Positions 1-8,759 are shown, counted from the first letter of the stretch. The stretch: 64,000 nucleotides of DNA from Sphingomonas paucimobilis NBRC 13935 (GCF_000739895.2 NZ_BBJS01000014.1:124001-188000), one strand, 5' to 3'. Numbers and translations are program-made. The notes: a model not told the origin generated them from the letters alone.

Positions 1-988
1 CCGCAACGAAGTGATGCGCTTCGTCGAGGGCGGGCTGTCCGACCTGTCGGTGTCGCGCACGAGCTTCGACTGGGGTGTGCCAGTGCCCGACAGTCCCGGC
101 CATGTCATGTATGTCTGGGTCGATGCACTGACCAATTATCTGACCGGGACCGGCTATCCGAACAAGGACAGCGAACTGGCCCGTTTCTGGCCGGCCAATC
201 TGCATCTCATCGGCAAGGACATCGTCCGCTTCCATACCGTCTATTGGCCCGCCTTCCTGATGTCGGCCGATCTGCCCCTGCCGCAATCGGTGTTCGGGCA
301 TGGCTTCCTGCTCCACCGGGGTGAGAAGATGTCCAAGTCGGTCGGCAATGTCGTCGATCCGATGGGGCTGGCCGATGCGTTCGGCGTCGATGCGCTACGC
401 TATTTCTTCCTGCGCGAGGTCAGCTTCGGCCAGGACGGTTCCTATTCGGCCGAAGCGATCGTGACGCGGGTCAATGCCGAGCTGGCCAACAGCTTCGGCA
501 ATCTGGCGCAGCGGACCTTGTCCTTCATTGCCAAGAATCTGGGTGGCGCTCTTCCCGAGGCGGGGCGGAGCGATCCGACCGACGCCATGCTGATCGAGGA
601 GGTCGTGGTCGCCTGTGCGGGCCTGAAGACGGCGTTCGACGATCTGATGCTCAGCCAGGGAATTGAGGCGTGGATGCGCGGCGTCTACGCCTGCAACCAG
701 TATATCGATGTTCAGGCGCCGTGGTCGCTGCGCAAGACCGATCCCGAGCGGATGCATGCCGTGCTGGGCACGCTCGTCCGTGCGATCCGGATGCTGGCCA
801 TCGCCATCCTGCCGGTCACGCCGCGCGGAGCCGGGCAGGTGCTCGATACGCTGGGCGCCGAAGAGCGCGACCACGCCGCGATCGACGATGATGGCTGGTA
901 TGCGCGCCGGGCTGCGACGGGCGTTCCGCTCTCACCACCGACCCCGGCCTTTCCCCGCCTAGAAATCCCTGCGGAGGCGGATGCCTGA
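1..988 (+). CDS. metG: Methionyl-tRNA synthetase, C-terminal part (partial)
   Basis: The open frame enters from the left edge (first full codon at base 2), so the start lies outside the window. The enzyme charges tRNA-Met with methionine in the cytoplasm. Visible are the end of the Rossmann catalytic core, the class I signature KMSKS followed by VGN (near base 325), and the helical anticodon-binding domain, which contains the tRNA-contact stretch NQYIDVQAPWSL. The protein ends shortly after this domain, so there is no C-terminal tRNA-binding (EMAP-type) extension. The stop overlaps the start of the TatD gene by one base, suggesting co-transcription. Family assignment is firm. Confidence 0.97.
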   Translation, partial: RNEVMRFVEGGLSDLSVSRTSFDWGVPVPDSPGHVMYVWVDALTNYLTGTGYPNKDSELARFWPANLHLIGKDIVRFHTVYWPAFLMSADLPLPQSVFGHGFLLHRGEKMSKSVGNVVDPMGLADAFGVDALRYFFLREVSFGQDGSYSAEAIVTRVNAELANSFGNLAQRTLSFIAKNLGGALPEAGRSDPTDAMLIEEVVVACAGLKTAFDDLMLSQGIEAWMRGVYACNQYIDVQAPWSLRKTDPERMHAVLGTLVRAIRMLAIAILPVTPRGAGQVLDTLGAEERDHAAIDDDGWYARRAATGVPLSPPTPAFPRLEIPAEADA

Positions 989-1764
989 TGCTTGCCGACA
1001 GCCATTGCCATCTGAACTATAAGGGGCTGGCGGAAGAGCAGGGCGCCATTCTCAAGCGCGCTCGCGATCGCGGCGTGACCGCGATGCTCAACATCTCGAC
1101 GCGGGAAAGCGAATGGGATGCGGTCATCGCGACCGCAGAACGCGAACCCGATGTCTGGGCGACGGTGGGCATCCACCCGCACGAGGCCGACGCGCATCCG
1201 CATATCGATACGGCCAAGCTGATCGAGCGCGCCCGCCACCCTCGCGTGGTCGGCATCGGCGAAAGCGGACTCGATTATTATTACGACCATAGCGACCGTG
1301 AGCGCCAGCAGGCGAGCTTTCGCGCGCATATCGCAGCCTGTCGGGAAACCGGCCTGCCGCTGGTCGTGCATACCCGTGATGCGGAGGCCGATACCGCCGC
1401 GATCCTGGCGGAGGAAATGGGGAAGGGGGCCTATCCAGGCGTCATCCACTGCTTCACGGCCAGTGGAGATTTTGCCGATAAGACATTGGCCTTAGGACTT
1501 TATATATCCATCTCGGGTATCGTGACCTTCAAGAATGCCAAGGATCTGCAGGAGACGGCTGCTCGGCTGCCGCTCGATCGGCTGCTGATCGAAACCGATG
1601 CGCCATTCCTCGCGCCCGTGCCCCATCGGGGAAAGACGGGGGAGCCGGCCTTCGTTGCCGACACCGCCAAATTCCTGGCCGACCTGCGCGGCGAAAGCGT
1701 CGAGACCCTGACCCAGGCGACGGCCGAGAATTTCCACCGGCTGTTCGCAAAGACCCGCGCATGA
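988..1764 (+). CDS. TatD/YcfH-family metal-dependent DNase
   Basis: 258 aa, the usual length for the TatD amidohydrolase-fold hydrolases, which act as Mg2+-dependent 3'-5' nucleases on damaged DNA or RNA. Metal-binding residues are visible: H6 and H8 in DSHCH, the glutamate in GESGLDYYYD, the histidine in VVHTRDA, another in IHCFTAS, and the aspartate in ETDAPFL. The ATG overlaps the metG stop by one base and the 3' end overlaps the next start by four. metG followed by tatD is a common bacterial arrangement. The family is certain; the physiological substrate is not known from sequence. Confidence 0.95.
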   Translation: MLADSHCHLNYKGLAEEQGAILKRARDRGVTAMLNISTRESEWDAVIATAEREPDVWATVGIHPHEADAHPHIDTAKLIERARHPRVVGIGESGLDYYYDHSDRERQQASFRAHIAACRETGLPLVVHTRDAEADTAAILAEEMGKGAYPGVIHCFTASGDFADKTLALGLYISISGIVTFKNAKDLQETAARLPLDRLLIETDAPFLAPVPHRGKTGEPAFVADTAKFLADLRGESVETLTQATAENFHRLFAKTRA

Positions 1765-2525
1765 AAATCCGGATCCTGGGGTGCGGCACGTCGTCGGGTG
1801 TGCCCCGGATCGGTAATGACTGGGGCGCGTGCGATCCCCAGGAACCACGCAATCGCCGGATGCGGCAGTCCGCGCTGGTCGAGCATGATAACGTTCATAT
1901 CCTGATCGACACCGGCCCCGATATGCGCGAACAACTGCTCGCGGCGGATGTCGCGACGGTCGATGCCGTCATCTGGACCCATGATCATGCCGATCATTGC
2001 CACGGCATCGATGACCTTCGCCAGATCTACCACGCGTTGGGCGAGCCGGTGACCGGCTATGCAAGGCCGAACACGGCGCAATCGCTGCAAAACCGGTTCG
2101 GCTATGTCTTTCATGGCAAGACGGGATATCCGCCGACAGCGACGATGGCCGCGTTCGAAGACAGCTTGACCATCGGTGACATTCACATTCGATCGGTCGA
2201 TCAGCCGCATGGTCGCATATGCTCGGCCGGCTTACGCTTCGAGTGCAATGGCAAGTCGATCGGCTATGCCACTGATTTTCATGACCTGACACCTGAGATG
2301 GCGGCGCTGTACGAGGGCGTGGACATCTGGATCGTCGATGCGCTTCGCCGTCACCCGCATCCGGCCCATGCCGACCTGCCGTCGGTGCTGCACTGGATCG
2401 AAGCGCTCCGGCCCAAGCGCAGCGTTCTGATCCATATGGACCAGTCGATGGACTATGCCACGCTGTGTCGCGAACTGCCCGATCATGTCGAACCGGCCTA
2501 TGACGGCATGGAGTTGATCCCGTGA
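1761..2525 (+). CDS. MBL-fold metallo-hydrolase, PhnP-like
   Basis: 254 aa metallo-beta-lactamase-fold protein. The zinc motif HxHxDH is at H74-H76-D78-H79 (THDHADHCHG), with a further histidine in VDQPHGR and an aspartate in YATDFHD. The N-terminus GCGTSSGVPRIGNDWGAC is typical of the PhnP/phosphoribosyl 1,2-cyclic phosphodiesterase group. It overlaps tatD by four bases (ATGA), and metG-tatD-MBL is a recurring operon in alphaproteobacteria. There is no phn (phosphonate) gene nearby, so I do not assign the C-P lyase pathway role; a phosphodiesterase activity is an inference from the family. Confidence 0.9.
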   Translation: MKIRILGCGTSSGVPRIGNDWGACDPQEPRNRRMRQSALVEHDNVHILIDTGPDMREQLLAADVATVDAVIWTHDHADHCHGIDDLRQIYHALGEPVTGYARPNTAQSLQNRFGYVFHGKTGYPPTATMAAFEDSLTIGDIHIRSVDQPHGRICSAGLRFECNGKSIGYATDFHDLTPEMAALYEGVDIWIVDALRRHPHPAHADLPSVLHWIEALRPKRSVLIHMDQSMDYATLCRELPDHVEPAYDGMELIP

Positions 2526-3097
2526 GCACCGATCGGGTCATGGACTTCGTTTATTACGGCCTGATCCTCCTTTTACCGCTCAGCGCCTTGGCCGCACGCC
2601 GAATACCGTTGGGACAAGCGGCCAAGCTGGCCTTGATCTGGGTCGGCATCTTTGCTGCGGGCTATCTGGTGATCGCGCAGCGGGATCGGCTGTCCGGTCT
2701 ATGGACTCATCGGGACGCCATTCAGGGCAGTGCCCGAATTCCAATGGCGGAAGACGGGCATTTCTGGGCGGATGTTCAGATCAACGGCATCAACCGTCGC
2801 ATGCTGATCGACAGCGGCGCCACGACCACCGCGCTGTCCGCCGCTACGGCCACGGCCGCCGGTCTTGATCTCGACGAAAGCCCGTTTCCACGACTGATCG
2901 ATACCGCCAATGGCACGATCACGGCGCGTCATACGACGATCGGGACCTTGGTGATCGGATCGATCACGCTCCACGATGTCGGAGCGATTTCGTCACCGGC
3001 GTTTGGGGATCAGGATGTTATCGGGATGAACATTCTCGATCGGCTGAACGCCTGGCATGTCGAACGGGGAGTTCTGGTTCTCAACGGCAAATCCTGA
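2522..3097 (+). CDS. Retropepsin-like aspartic protease, membrane-anchored (TIGR02281-type)
   Basis: 191 aa. Two hydrophobic segments at about residues 10-25 and 36-52 anchor the protein, followed by a periplasmic-type single-domain aspartic protease fold with the active-site motif DSGA (residues 97-100, in MLIDSGATTT). Only one catalytic Asp triad is present, so activity would need a dimer, as in retroviral proteases. The GTG start overlaps the upstream stop by four bases (GTGA). The family is widespread in alphaproteobacteria, where its substrates are generally unknown. It is the last gene of the metG operon; the DNA after it turns AT-rich. Confidence 0.87.
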   Translation: MSTDRVMDFVYYGLILLLPLSALAARRIPLGQAAKLALIWVGIFAAGYLVIAQRDRLSGLWTHRDAIQGSARIPMAEDGHFWADVQINGINRRMLIDSGATTTALSAATATAAGLDLDESPFPRLIDTANGTITARHTTIGTLVIGSITLHDVGAISSPAFGDQDVIGMNILDRLNAWHVERGVLVLNGKS

Positions 3098-3149
3098 CCA
3101 TATTTTACATAATACATATTATCGATTTATGGCTGGTGGTTCGGTTAGG
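3098..3149. other. AT-rich junction between protease gene and transporter remnant
   Basis: A short stretch dominated by A and T (for example CATATTTTACATAATACATA around 3099-3118) in otherwise GC-rich DNA. It separates the intact protease gene from the truncated CitMHS fragment. No hairpin terminator or promoter is evident. It may mark the breakpoint at which the 5' part of the transporter gene was lost. Confidence 0.4.
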
Positions 3150-3599
3150 AGGTCGATTCATTCCCATCGCTGATCTTCGCGGCGGGCATCTTCACGGGCG
3201 TCCTGTCGGGCACCGGCATGGTCGAGGCGATGAGCAAGGAAGTCGTCGGTTTCGTCCCGCCGGTGCTGGGCCCCTTATATGGCGCCGATCACCGCGATGC
3301 TCAGCCTGCCCTTCACCTTCTTCATCTCCAACGACGCCTTTTATTTCGGGATGCTCCCGATCCTGGCCGAGGCCGGCACGCATTATGGCGTCTCACCGAT
3401 GGCCATCGCCCGCGCCTCGCTGATGGGACAGCCGGTGCATCTGCTCAGCCCGCTCGTCCCTTCCACTTATCTGCTGGTCAGCCTTGCAGGAATCGATATG
3501 GCCGATCATCAGCACTTCATGCTTGTGCCAACCGCCATGATATGCGCGGTCATGACGCTGCTCGGGATGGCGGTCCTCGCCTTTACGTTGATGGGATAA
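3150..3599 (+). pseudogene. Citrate-Mg/H+ symporter (CitMHS family) remnant, truncated and frameshifted
   Basis: Two adjacent reading frames together encode the C-terminal third of a CitMHS transporter. The first (from an in-frame stop at 3146 to about 3275) reads SLIFAAGIFTGVLSGTGMVE and onward to VLGP. The second (from the ATG at 3279) begins MAPITAMLSLPFTFFISNDA and runs to the stop at 3599. Removing one T from the TT at 3275-3276 joins them as GPYMAPIT, so the break is a one-base insertion. About two thirds of a normal transporter of roughly 430 aa is missing upstream. The second fragment alone has hydrophobic segments but is unlikely to function. Confidence 0.85.
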
Positions 3600-3600
3600 T

Positions 3601-4251
3601 ATGATGGACACGCTCTGGCAGCATATCCTTGCCGACTTCGCCGCGATCGGCACACCCGCCGCGCTGGCCGCTTTCATACAGGTCGTGATGATCGACGTCC
3701 TGCTCGCCGCCGACAACGCCATCGTCGTCGGCGCGCTGGCCGCCGGCCTGCCCCCGGCGATGCGGCGCAAGGTGATCCTGGTCGGGGTCGTCGCCGCGCT
3801 GATCCTCAGGATCGGCTTCGCGCTGGTGGTGACGCAATTGCTCCAGATCGTCGGGTTGGTGCTCGCGGGCGGGCTGCTGCTGGTCTGGGTGGCGTGGAAG
3901 ATGTGGCGCGAGCTGCGCGGCGGCGCGGAGAATGACGATCCGCTCGTGGAGCAGGCGCCGCGTCGCTTCTGGTCCGCCGCCTGGGCCGTGGCGGTGGCAG
4001 ACGTATCGATGAGCCTCGACAATGTCCTGGCCGTCGCCGGCGCGGCGCGCGACCATCCCGGCATCCTCGCCATCGGCCTGATCCTGTCGGTCGCGCTGAT
4101 GGGCTTGGCCGCCAATGTATTGGCCCGCGTGATCGAGCGCTATCGCTGGCTGGCCTATGTCGGCTTGCTCGTCATCCTTTGGGTCGCGGGCAAGATGATC
4201 TGGGAAGGGCTGACCGACCCGACCCGAGGTGTCCTGACCCTGTTGGCCTGA
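3601..4251 (+). CDS. TerC-family integral membrane protein (YjbE-type)
   Basis: 216 aa with about seven predicted membrane segments. The family signature is visible: acidic residues inside membrane helices in VMIDVLLAADNAIVV (about 29-43) and VAVADVSMSLDNVLAVAG (about 137-154). TerC proteins are associated with metal-ion export, including manganese, in the cytoplasmic membrane. Two consecutive ATGs (3601 and 3604) could start it. It lies one base after the CitMHS remnant, so it may once have been co-transcribed with it. The specific ion is inference only. Confidence 0.9.
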   Translation: MMDTLWQHILADFAAIGTPAALAAFIQVVMIDVLLAADNAIVVGALAAGLPPAMRRKVILVGVVAALILRIGFALVVTQLLQIVGLVLAGGLLLVWVAWKMWRELRGGAENDDPLVEQAPRRFWSAAWAVAVADVSMSLDNVLAVAGAARDHPGILAIGLILSVALMGLAANVLARVIERYRWLAYVGLLVILWVAGKMIWEGLTDPTRGVLTLLA

Positions 4252-4435
4252 CGGATCGCACAAGAGCGCCCGCTGGAGAAACTTTGGCTGGGGGCGTCCA
4301 AAGCGTATGCGACGGGTGCAAAGCCTTTCGCCCATCCGGCACGGATCGGCATAATCCATGTAAGTTTTTGTGTCTGACGGACCGACGGGCCGGTGGAACA
4401 GTTCGCACTCCGACCAACAGGGAACTGGAGCGCTT
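4252..4435. other. Intergenic gap with an inverted repeat upstream of the sugar dehydrogenase
   Basis: No convincing coding sequence. An inverted repeat CTTTGG (4282-4287) / CCAAAG (4298-4303) with a 10-base loop follows the TerC gene. It lacks a T-run, so it could be a weak terminator or an operator. The frame of the downstream enzyme is open back to 4370, but that extension has no signal-peptide character and I treat it as non-coding. Confidence 0.3.
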
Positions 4436-5719
4436 ATGAAGATCATTGCCGCCGCCGGCCTCGCCGCGTTGTCCGCATCCGCCACCACCGCCGCTGGCGC
4501 ACAGACCACTCCACGGCCCGTGCTCGGCGCTCCGACACAGCCCGATCCCTATGCCACCGAGTCTGTGGTGAACCACCCCCGCACCATAGGCTGGCTGGAA
4601 GGCCGGACACCCGTGGCGCCGCGTGGCTATAAGGTCGTCAAGTTCGCTGGCGGGCTCGACTATCCGCGTCAGGCGCTTCTGCTGCCCAATGGCGATGTGC
4701 TGGTGTCCGAGGCGCGGACCCTACCCAAGCTCGACGCGGAGCCCGAGGTAGAGCGTGGTCAGGCCCTGTCGAAAACGACCGGCTTCAGCGCCAATCGTAT
4801 CACCCTGCTGCGCGATGCGGACCGTGACGGCGTCGCCGAGCAGCGTTTCGTCCTGCGCGAGGGCCTGAACCAACCATTCGGTATGCAATATGGTGCGGGC
4901 CGCTTGTACGTCGCCAATACCGACGGCATCGTAAGCTTCCCCTATCAGCTTGGCCAAACGCGGATCACCACCGCGCCGCGCACCCTCGCGACGCTGCCTG
5001 CGGGCGGCTATAACAATCACTGGACGCGCAATCTGCTGCTGAGCCCGGACGGGCGGACGCTGTACGTCTCGGTTGGCTCTGCCTCCAATGTCGGCGAATA
5101 TGGCATGGACGAGGAAAAGCGCCGCGCCGCGATCCTCGCGATCGACGTCGCAAGCGGGCGCGAGCGCCTCTACGCCAGCGGTCTGCGCAATCCCGTCGGC
5201 ATGGACTTCGCACCGACGACAGGCACGCTATGGACTGCCGTCAATGAACGCGATCATTTCGGTGACGACATCGCTCCCGATTATCTCGTTGGCGTGCGCG
5301 AAGGTGGCTTTTACGGCTGGCCGTACAGCTATTATGGCAAGCAGGATCCTCGCCATGCCAATGAACGGCGTGACCTGCTGGCAACGACCTTGATACCCGA
5401 CGTGGCCGTGGGGCCGCACGCCGCCGCCCTCGGCATCGCCTTCGCCAAGGATAGGCCCGCGGGGAACCAGCTCGCCTATGTCGCGCGGCACGGATCGTGG
5501 AATCGATCGTCCTTCATCGGCTATGACGTCCTCGCCGTGCCCTTTGCGCAAGGCCGGCCGACCGCCGAGCCGCAGCCTTTCCTGACCGGCTTCGTCGCCG
5601 ATGCGAAGAAGGGCGACGTCTATGGCCGGCCGGTCAGCATCCAGACGCGCGACGACGGTGCGATCTTCGTTGTCGACGATGCCGGCGACACCATCTGGCT
5701 GGTCCGCCGCGCTTCGTGA
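4436..5719 (+). CDS. Secreted PQQ-dependent sugar dehydrogenase-like protein (sorbosone dehydrogenase family)
   Basis: 427 aa from the ATG at 4436, chosen because it begins a classical signal peptide (MKIIAAAGLAALSASATTAAGAQ). The mature part is a six-bladed propeller of the soluble glucose/L-sorbosone dehydrogenase type. Family hallmarks are LDYPRQALLLPNGDVLVSEA, NHWTRNLLLSPDGRTLYVSVG, YASGLRNPVGMDFAP, VNERDHFGDD and GGFYGWPYSYYG. Such enzymes oxidise sugars or aldehydes in the periplasm using PQQ. No PQQ synthesis genes are in the window, so cofactor supply is unknown. The GTG of the next gene overlaps its stop. Confidence 0.88.
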   Translation: MKIIAAAGLAALSASATTAAGAQTTPRPVLGAPTQPDPYATESVVNHPRTIGWLEGRTPVAPRGYKVVKFAGGLDYPRQALLLPNGDVLVSEARTLPKLDAEPEVERGQALSKTTGFSANRITLLRDADRDGVAEQRFVLREGLNQPFGMQYGAGRLYVANTDGIVSFPYQLGQTRITTAPRTLATLPAGGYNNHWTRNLLLSPDGRTLYVSVGSASNVGEYGMDEEKRRAAILAIDVASGRERLYASGLRNPVGMDFAPTTGTLWTAVNERDHFGDDIAPDYLVGVREGGFYGWPYSYYGKQDPRHANERRDLLATTLIPDVAVGPHAAALGIAFAKDRPAGNQLAYVARHGSWNRSSFIGYDVLAVPFAQGRPTAEPQPFLTGFVADAKKGDVYGRPVSIQTRDDGAIFVVDDAGDTIWLVRRAS

Positions 5720-6582
5720 TCGCACGAGCGACCGCGTGCATCCTGCCGGTTTTGTTGACCGTGGCGATTCCCACCACGGTCACGGCCCAGTCTCAGCAGG
5801 ACGTGCCCATAATCGATACCGAGGATGCGACGCTTGGCTCGGCCAGCGTCGGTCCCGGTGCATTGCGCCTGATGGGCAGCGTCGACCTGCGCAACGGCGA
5901 TTATGCGCGGGGCGCTTATGACGATGACAATGCCGATCTCAGCCGCCTTCCGGTTCACGCCGCATTGGGCTTTGCGGCCGTGTTGCGGAAGCGGCAGGAT
6001 GGTGAGGGATCGCTGTTCCTGATCGGCCAGACGTCAAACGGCTTCCATGCTCCGGCATCGGATGAAACCCGGTCGCCCCGCAGTTGGTACGAGAGCAATT
6101 CGATCGTCGCACTCGCCGCCCGGCCGGTCCAGGGCCTGACCACGGCAATCGCTTATGCGGTGAAGGTCAGCCCCAACAACGTCTCCGCGACGACGCACGA
6201 AGCCAGCCTTTCGACCGTCTATAGCACAAAGGACGGGATCGGCTGGTGGCGGCCGACCTTCGTCACGACCCGGCGCACCAAAGGCGATGGCGGGATCTTC
6301 ACCCTGATCGGCGTATCGCCGGAAGTCGAAGCGGGGGCGCTGACGCTCTCCTTCCCCGTCAATGCGGGGATCGGCTGGGGCGGCTTCTACGCTCCGGATA
6401 GCGGTAACCGGACCTATCTCAGCCTGGGTTCGTCGGTGGAGCGGTCGATCGGCAAAAGGACCGCGCTTCGCCTTCAGTTCGTCACGCTCATCCGCGACCG
6501 TCGTCTCGCCGATCTCGACGCGCCGCGCGGGACCGATGCGCGCGTCGTGCCGGTCGTCACTCTGGCGCTGACCATCCGATGA
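5716..6582 (+). CDS. Exported protein of unknown function, beta-rich
   Basis: 288 aa with a GTG start overlapping the preceding stop (GTGA). The N-terminus has a signal peptide ending near VTAQS. The rest alternates polar and hydrophobic residues in short strands (for example GALRLMGSVDLRNGDYARGAY, TYLSLGSSVERSIGKRTALRL) and ends in a hydrophobic strand (VVPVVTLALTIR), which is compatible with an outer-membrane beta-barrel or beta-sandwich. I do not recognise a family. Tight coupling to the dehydrogenase upstream and the hydrolase downstream suggests that the three exported proteins work together on an extracellular or periplasmic substrate, but this is inference. Confidence 0.75.
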   Translation: MIARATACILPVLLTVAIPTTVTAQSQQDVPIIDTEDATLGSASVGPGALRLMGSVDLRNGDYARGAYDDDNADLSRLPVHAALGFAAVLRKRQDGEGSLFLIGQTSNGFHAPASDETRSPRSWYESNSIVALAARPVQGLTTAIAYAVKVSPNNVSATTHEASLSTVYSTKDGIGWWRPTFVTTRRTKGDGGIFTLIGVSPEVEAGALTLSFPVNAGIGWGGFYAPDSGNRTYLSLGSSVERSIGKRTALRLQFVTLIRDRRLADLDAPRGTDARVVPVVTLALTIR

Positions 6583-6632
6583 TGCGGCGGCGGAGCCGGG
6601 ATATGCTTTGCCGGTCGGGGGTTCTGCCTGTC

Positions 6633-7637
6633 ATGCGCCCCTTTCTCACCGCCCTCGCCTGCCTGACCGCCCTTCCCGCCGCCGCACAGACCGTGCCGCT
6701 CGGTGCCAATCTCGAGCGGTTCGACTATCCCGCACCAGTTCGCTGGTTCGAAATGAATTCGCAAGACCGGCCCGTCCGCATGGCCTATCTCGACATCGCC
6801 CCTACCGCCGCTGCGAATGGCGAAACGGTGGTCCTTCTCCACGGCAAGAACTTCTGCGCCGCGACCTGGGGCGAAACGGCGAATGGGCTTGCCGCCGCCG
6901 GCTACCGGGTCATCGCGCCCGATCAGGTCGGCTTCTGCAAATCCTCGAAGCCCGCGGGCTATCAGTACAGCTTCCACGCCATGGCCGCGCTGACCGCAGG
7001 GCTGCTTGATCGAGCAAGCGTGCAGAGAATTACGCTTGTAGGTCACTCTACCGGCGGTATCCTCGCCACCCGGTTTGCGCTCCTCTATCCCCAGCGTGTT
7101 GCCAAGCTCGTCCTCGTGAACCCGCTCGGGCTGAATGATACGCTGGCCGAAGGCGTGCCCTATACCGATCTCGGCCGCCTCCGCGCCGAGGAAGCCAAGA
7201 CCGATGCCGCGTCGATCAAGGCCTATCAACGGCGCAACTATTACCATGGTGAGTGGCATCCCGCCTATGACCGCTGGGTCGCGATGCTTGCTGGACAATA
7301 TGTCAGCGACGACGGCGACATCGTTCGCGATGCGCAGGCGCGATTGTCCGATATGATCGAAACCCAGCCCATCGCCGCCGAACTGCCGCGTTTGACCATG
7401 CCGGTCGCGCTCATCATCGGGCAGCGCGACCTTACCGCCTTTCGCGCCAACACCGCACCGCCAGGCACGCGCGTCCGCACTGTTCCCCAGGCCGCCGAAG
7501 AGGCAGTGACGCGCATTCCCCGCGCACAACTGATCCGGTTGAAGGAGTTGGGCCACTCACCTCAGGTCGAGGCGCCTGCGCTTTTCCTTCAGACGTTGCG
7601 GACTGCGATCGGCCTTCCAACCTCCGATATTCATTAA
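6633..7637 (+). CDS. Exported alpha/beta hydrolase
   Basis: About 334 aa from the ATG at 6633, which gives a clean signal peptide (MRPFLTALACLTALPAAAQ). The frame is open from an ATG at 6579 that overlaps the previous stop, so the longer 352-aa form is possible, but its extra 18 residues are highly basic and unlike a normal leader. The alpha/beta hydrolase core shows the oxyanion segment LLHGKNFCAATW, the nucleophile elbow GHSTGG (Ser about 139), an acid residue in IGQRDLTAF and the catalytic histidine in KELGHSPQVEAP. It is probably an esterase or lactonase acting in the periplasm; the substrate is unknown. Confidence 0.87.
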   Translation: MRPFLTALACLTALPAAAQTVPLGANLERFDYPAPVRWFEMNSQDRPVRMAYLDIAPTAAANGETVVLLHGKNFCAATWGETANGLAAAGYRVIAPDQVGFCKSSKPAGYQYSFHAMAALTAGLLDRASVQRITLVGHSTGGILATRFALLYPQRVAKLVLVNPLGLNDTLAEGVPYTDLGRLRAEEAKTDAASIKAYQRRNYYHGEWHPAYDRWVAMLAGQYVSDDGDIVRDAQARLSDMIETQPIAAELPRLTMPVALIIGQRDLTAFRANTAPPGTRVRTVPQAAEEAVTRIPRAQLIRLKELGHSPQVEAPALFLQTLRTAIGLPTSDIH

Positions 7638-7751
7638 AGACGCACGCGTCCCGTTCGCTTCTGTGACGCCTTTATCCGGTGGAGTTGCTCTCTCACGAAG
7701 GAAACCAATCTCCATCACGCGCGTCGGGCAAGTGCAACCGGACAAGGATGG

Positions 7752-8759
7752 ATGATGGCGGGCACAGCAGTGGTGACGGGCGGCAGCGCAGGTATTGGGC
7801 TTGCCACGGCGGAGAGGCTGGCAAAGGCTGGATGGAATGTCGCGATCGTCGCGCGAGACGCCCAACGGCTGGAAGACGCGCGAGCCATGTTGTCCCAATA
7901 TGGCGGCCAGATACTGGCGATCAGCGCCGATGTCGCCAATGCGGTGGACGTCGATGCCGCCGCCGACCGGATCGAGCGTGAACTCGGCCCGATCGATGCC
8001 TGGGTCAACAACGCCATGTCGACGGTGGTCGCCCCCGCTGATCGGATCAGCGCCAGCGAGTATCAGCGCGTCACCGCCACGACCTATCTCAGCCAAGTGC
8101 ACGGCACGCTTGCCGCTTTGCGGTACATGAAACCGCGTCGGCGCGGCGCCATCATCCAGGTATCGTCCGGCCTCGGTATCCGCGCGGTGCCACTCCAGGC
8201 CGCCTATTGCGCGGCCAAGTTCGCGGTTTCCGGCTTCACCGATTCCCTGCGGGCGGAGTTGATTGCCGACAAGGTGCCGGTCACGCTGACCGTCGTCTAT
8301 CTGCCGGCCGTCAACACGCCGCAGCCCGGTTGGGCCCGCAATCACACCGGTCGCGAACAGGTGCTACCCGATCCGCTCTTCGACCCCCGGCTGTGCGCCG
8401 AGGCGATCGTGTCGGCCATCGAAAAGCCCGAGCGTGAAATCTGGGTGGGACGCTCGACCTTTCAAATGGCCATCGCCCAGGCGCTCGCCCCGGGCTTCGC
8501 CGATCGGCAGGCGAGCAGCTTCGCCGAGGATCAACTGGGCGGCCCGATCGGCGAAAAGCCGGGCAACCTGACCGAGCCTGTCCCAGGCCCGGCGCGCATC
8601 GACGGCGATGCGACCGACCGCGCGATCGACAGCCGACGCGAGTTCTTCACCTCTCGGCAGCGCGATCTGTTCAAGCTCGGTGTCGCCACCAGTCTGGCGG
8701 GTGTCGGTGCGCTCGCCGGATGGGGCGTATCGCGGCTTGTGCCGACGCCTCGACGTTGA
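7752..8759 (+). CDS. SDR-family oxidoreductase with C-terminal hydrophobic extension
   Basis: 335 aa. The classical short-chain dehydrogenase core fills roughly the first 250 residues: the NAD(P)-binding motif TGGSAGIG (9-16), VNNA (85-88), the catalytic serine in IIQVSSG (138-139) and YxxxK at Y152-K156. An arginine after the second strand (IVARDAQRL) suggests a preference for NADP. The C-terminal ~85 residues are an extension ending in a glycine/alanine-rich hydrophobic stretch (LGVATSLAGVGALAGWGVSRL), probably a membrane-associating helix. A GGAT purine run sits just before the tandem ATGs. The substrate is unknown. Confidence 0.9.
   Translation: MMAGTAVVTGGSAGIGLATAERLAKAGWNVAIVARDAQRLEDARAMLSQYGGQILAISADVANAVDVDAAADRIERELGPIDAWVNNAMSTVVAPADRISASEYQRVTATTYLSQVHGTLAALRYMKPRRRGAIIQVSSGLGIRAVPLQAAYCAAKFAVSGFTDSLRAELIADKVPVTLTVVYLPAVNTPQPGWARNHTGREQVLPDPLFDPRLCAEAIVSAIEKPEREIWVGRSTFQMAIAQALAPGFADRQASSFAEDQLGGPIGEKPGNLTEPVPGPARIDGDATDRAIDSRREFFTSRQRDLFKLGVATSLAGVGALAGWGVSRLVPTPRR

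Noticed and set aside
4370..4435. N-terminal extension of the sugar dehydrogenase
   Set aside because: The frame is open, but the ATG at 4436 begins a textbook signal peptide and the extension has no matching features.
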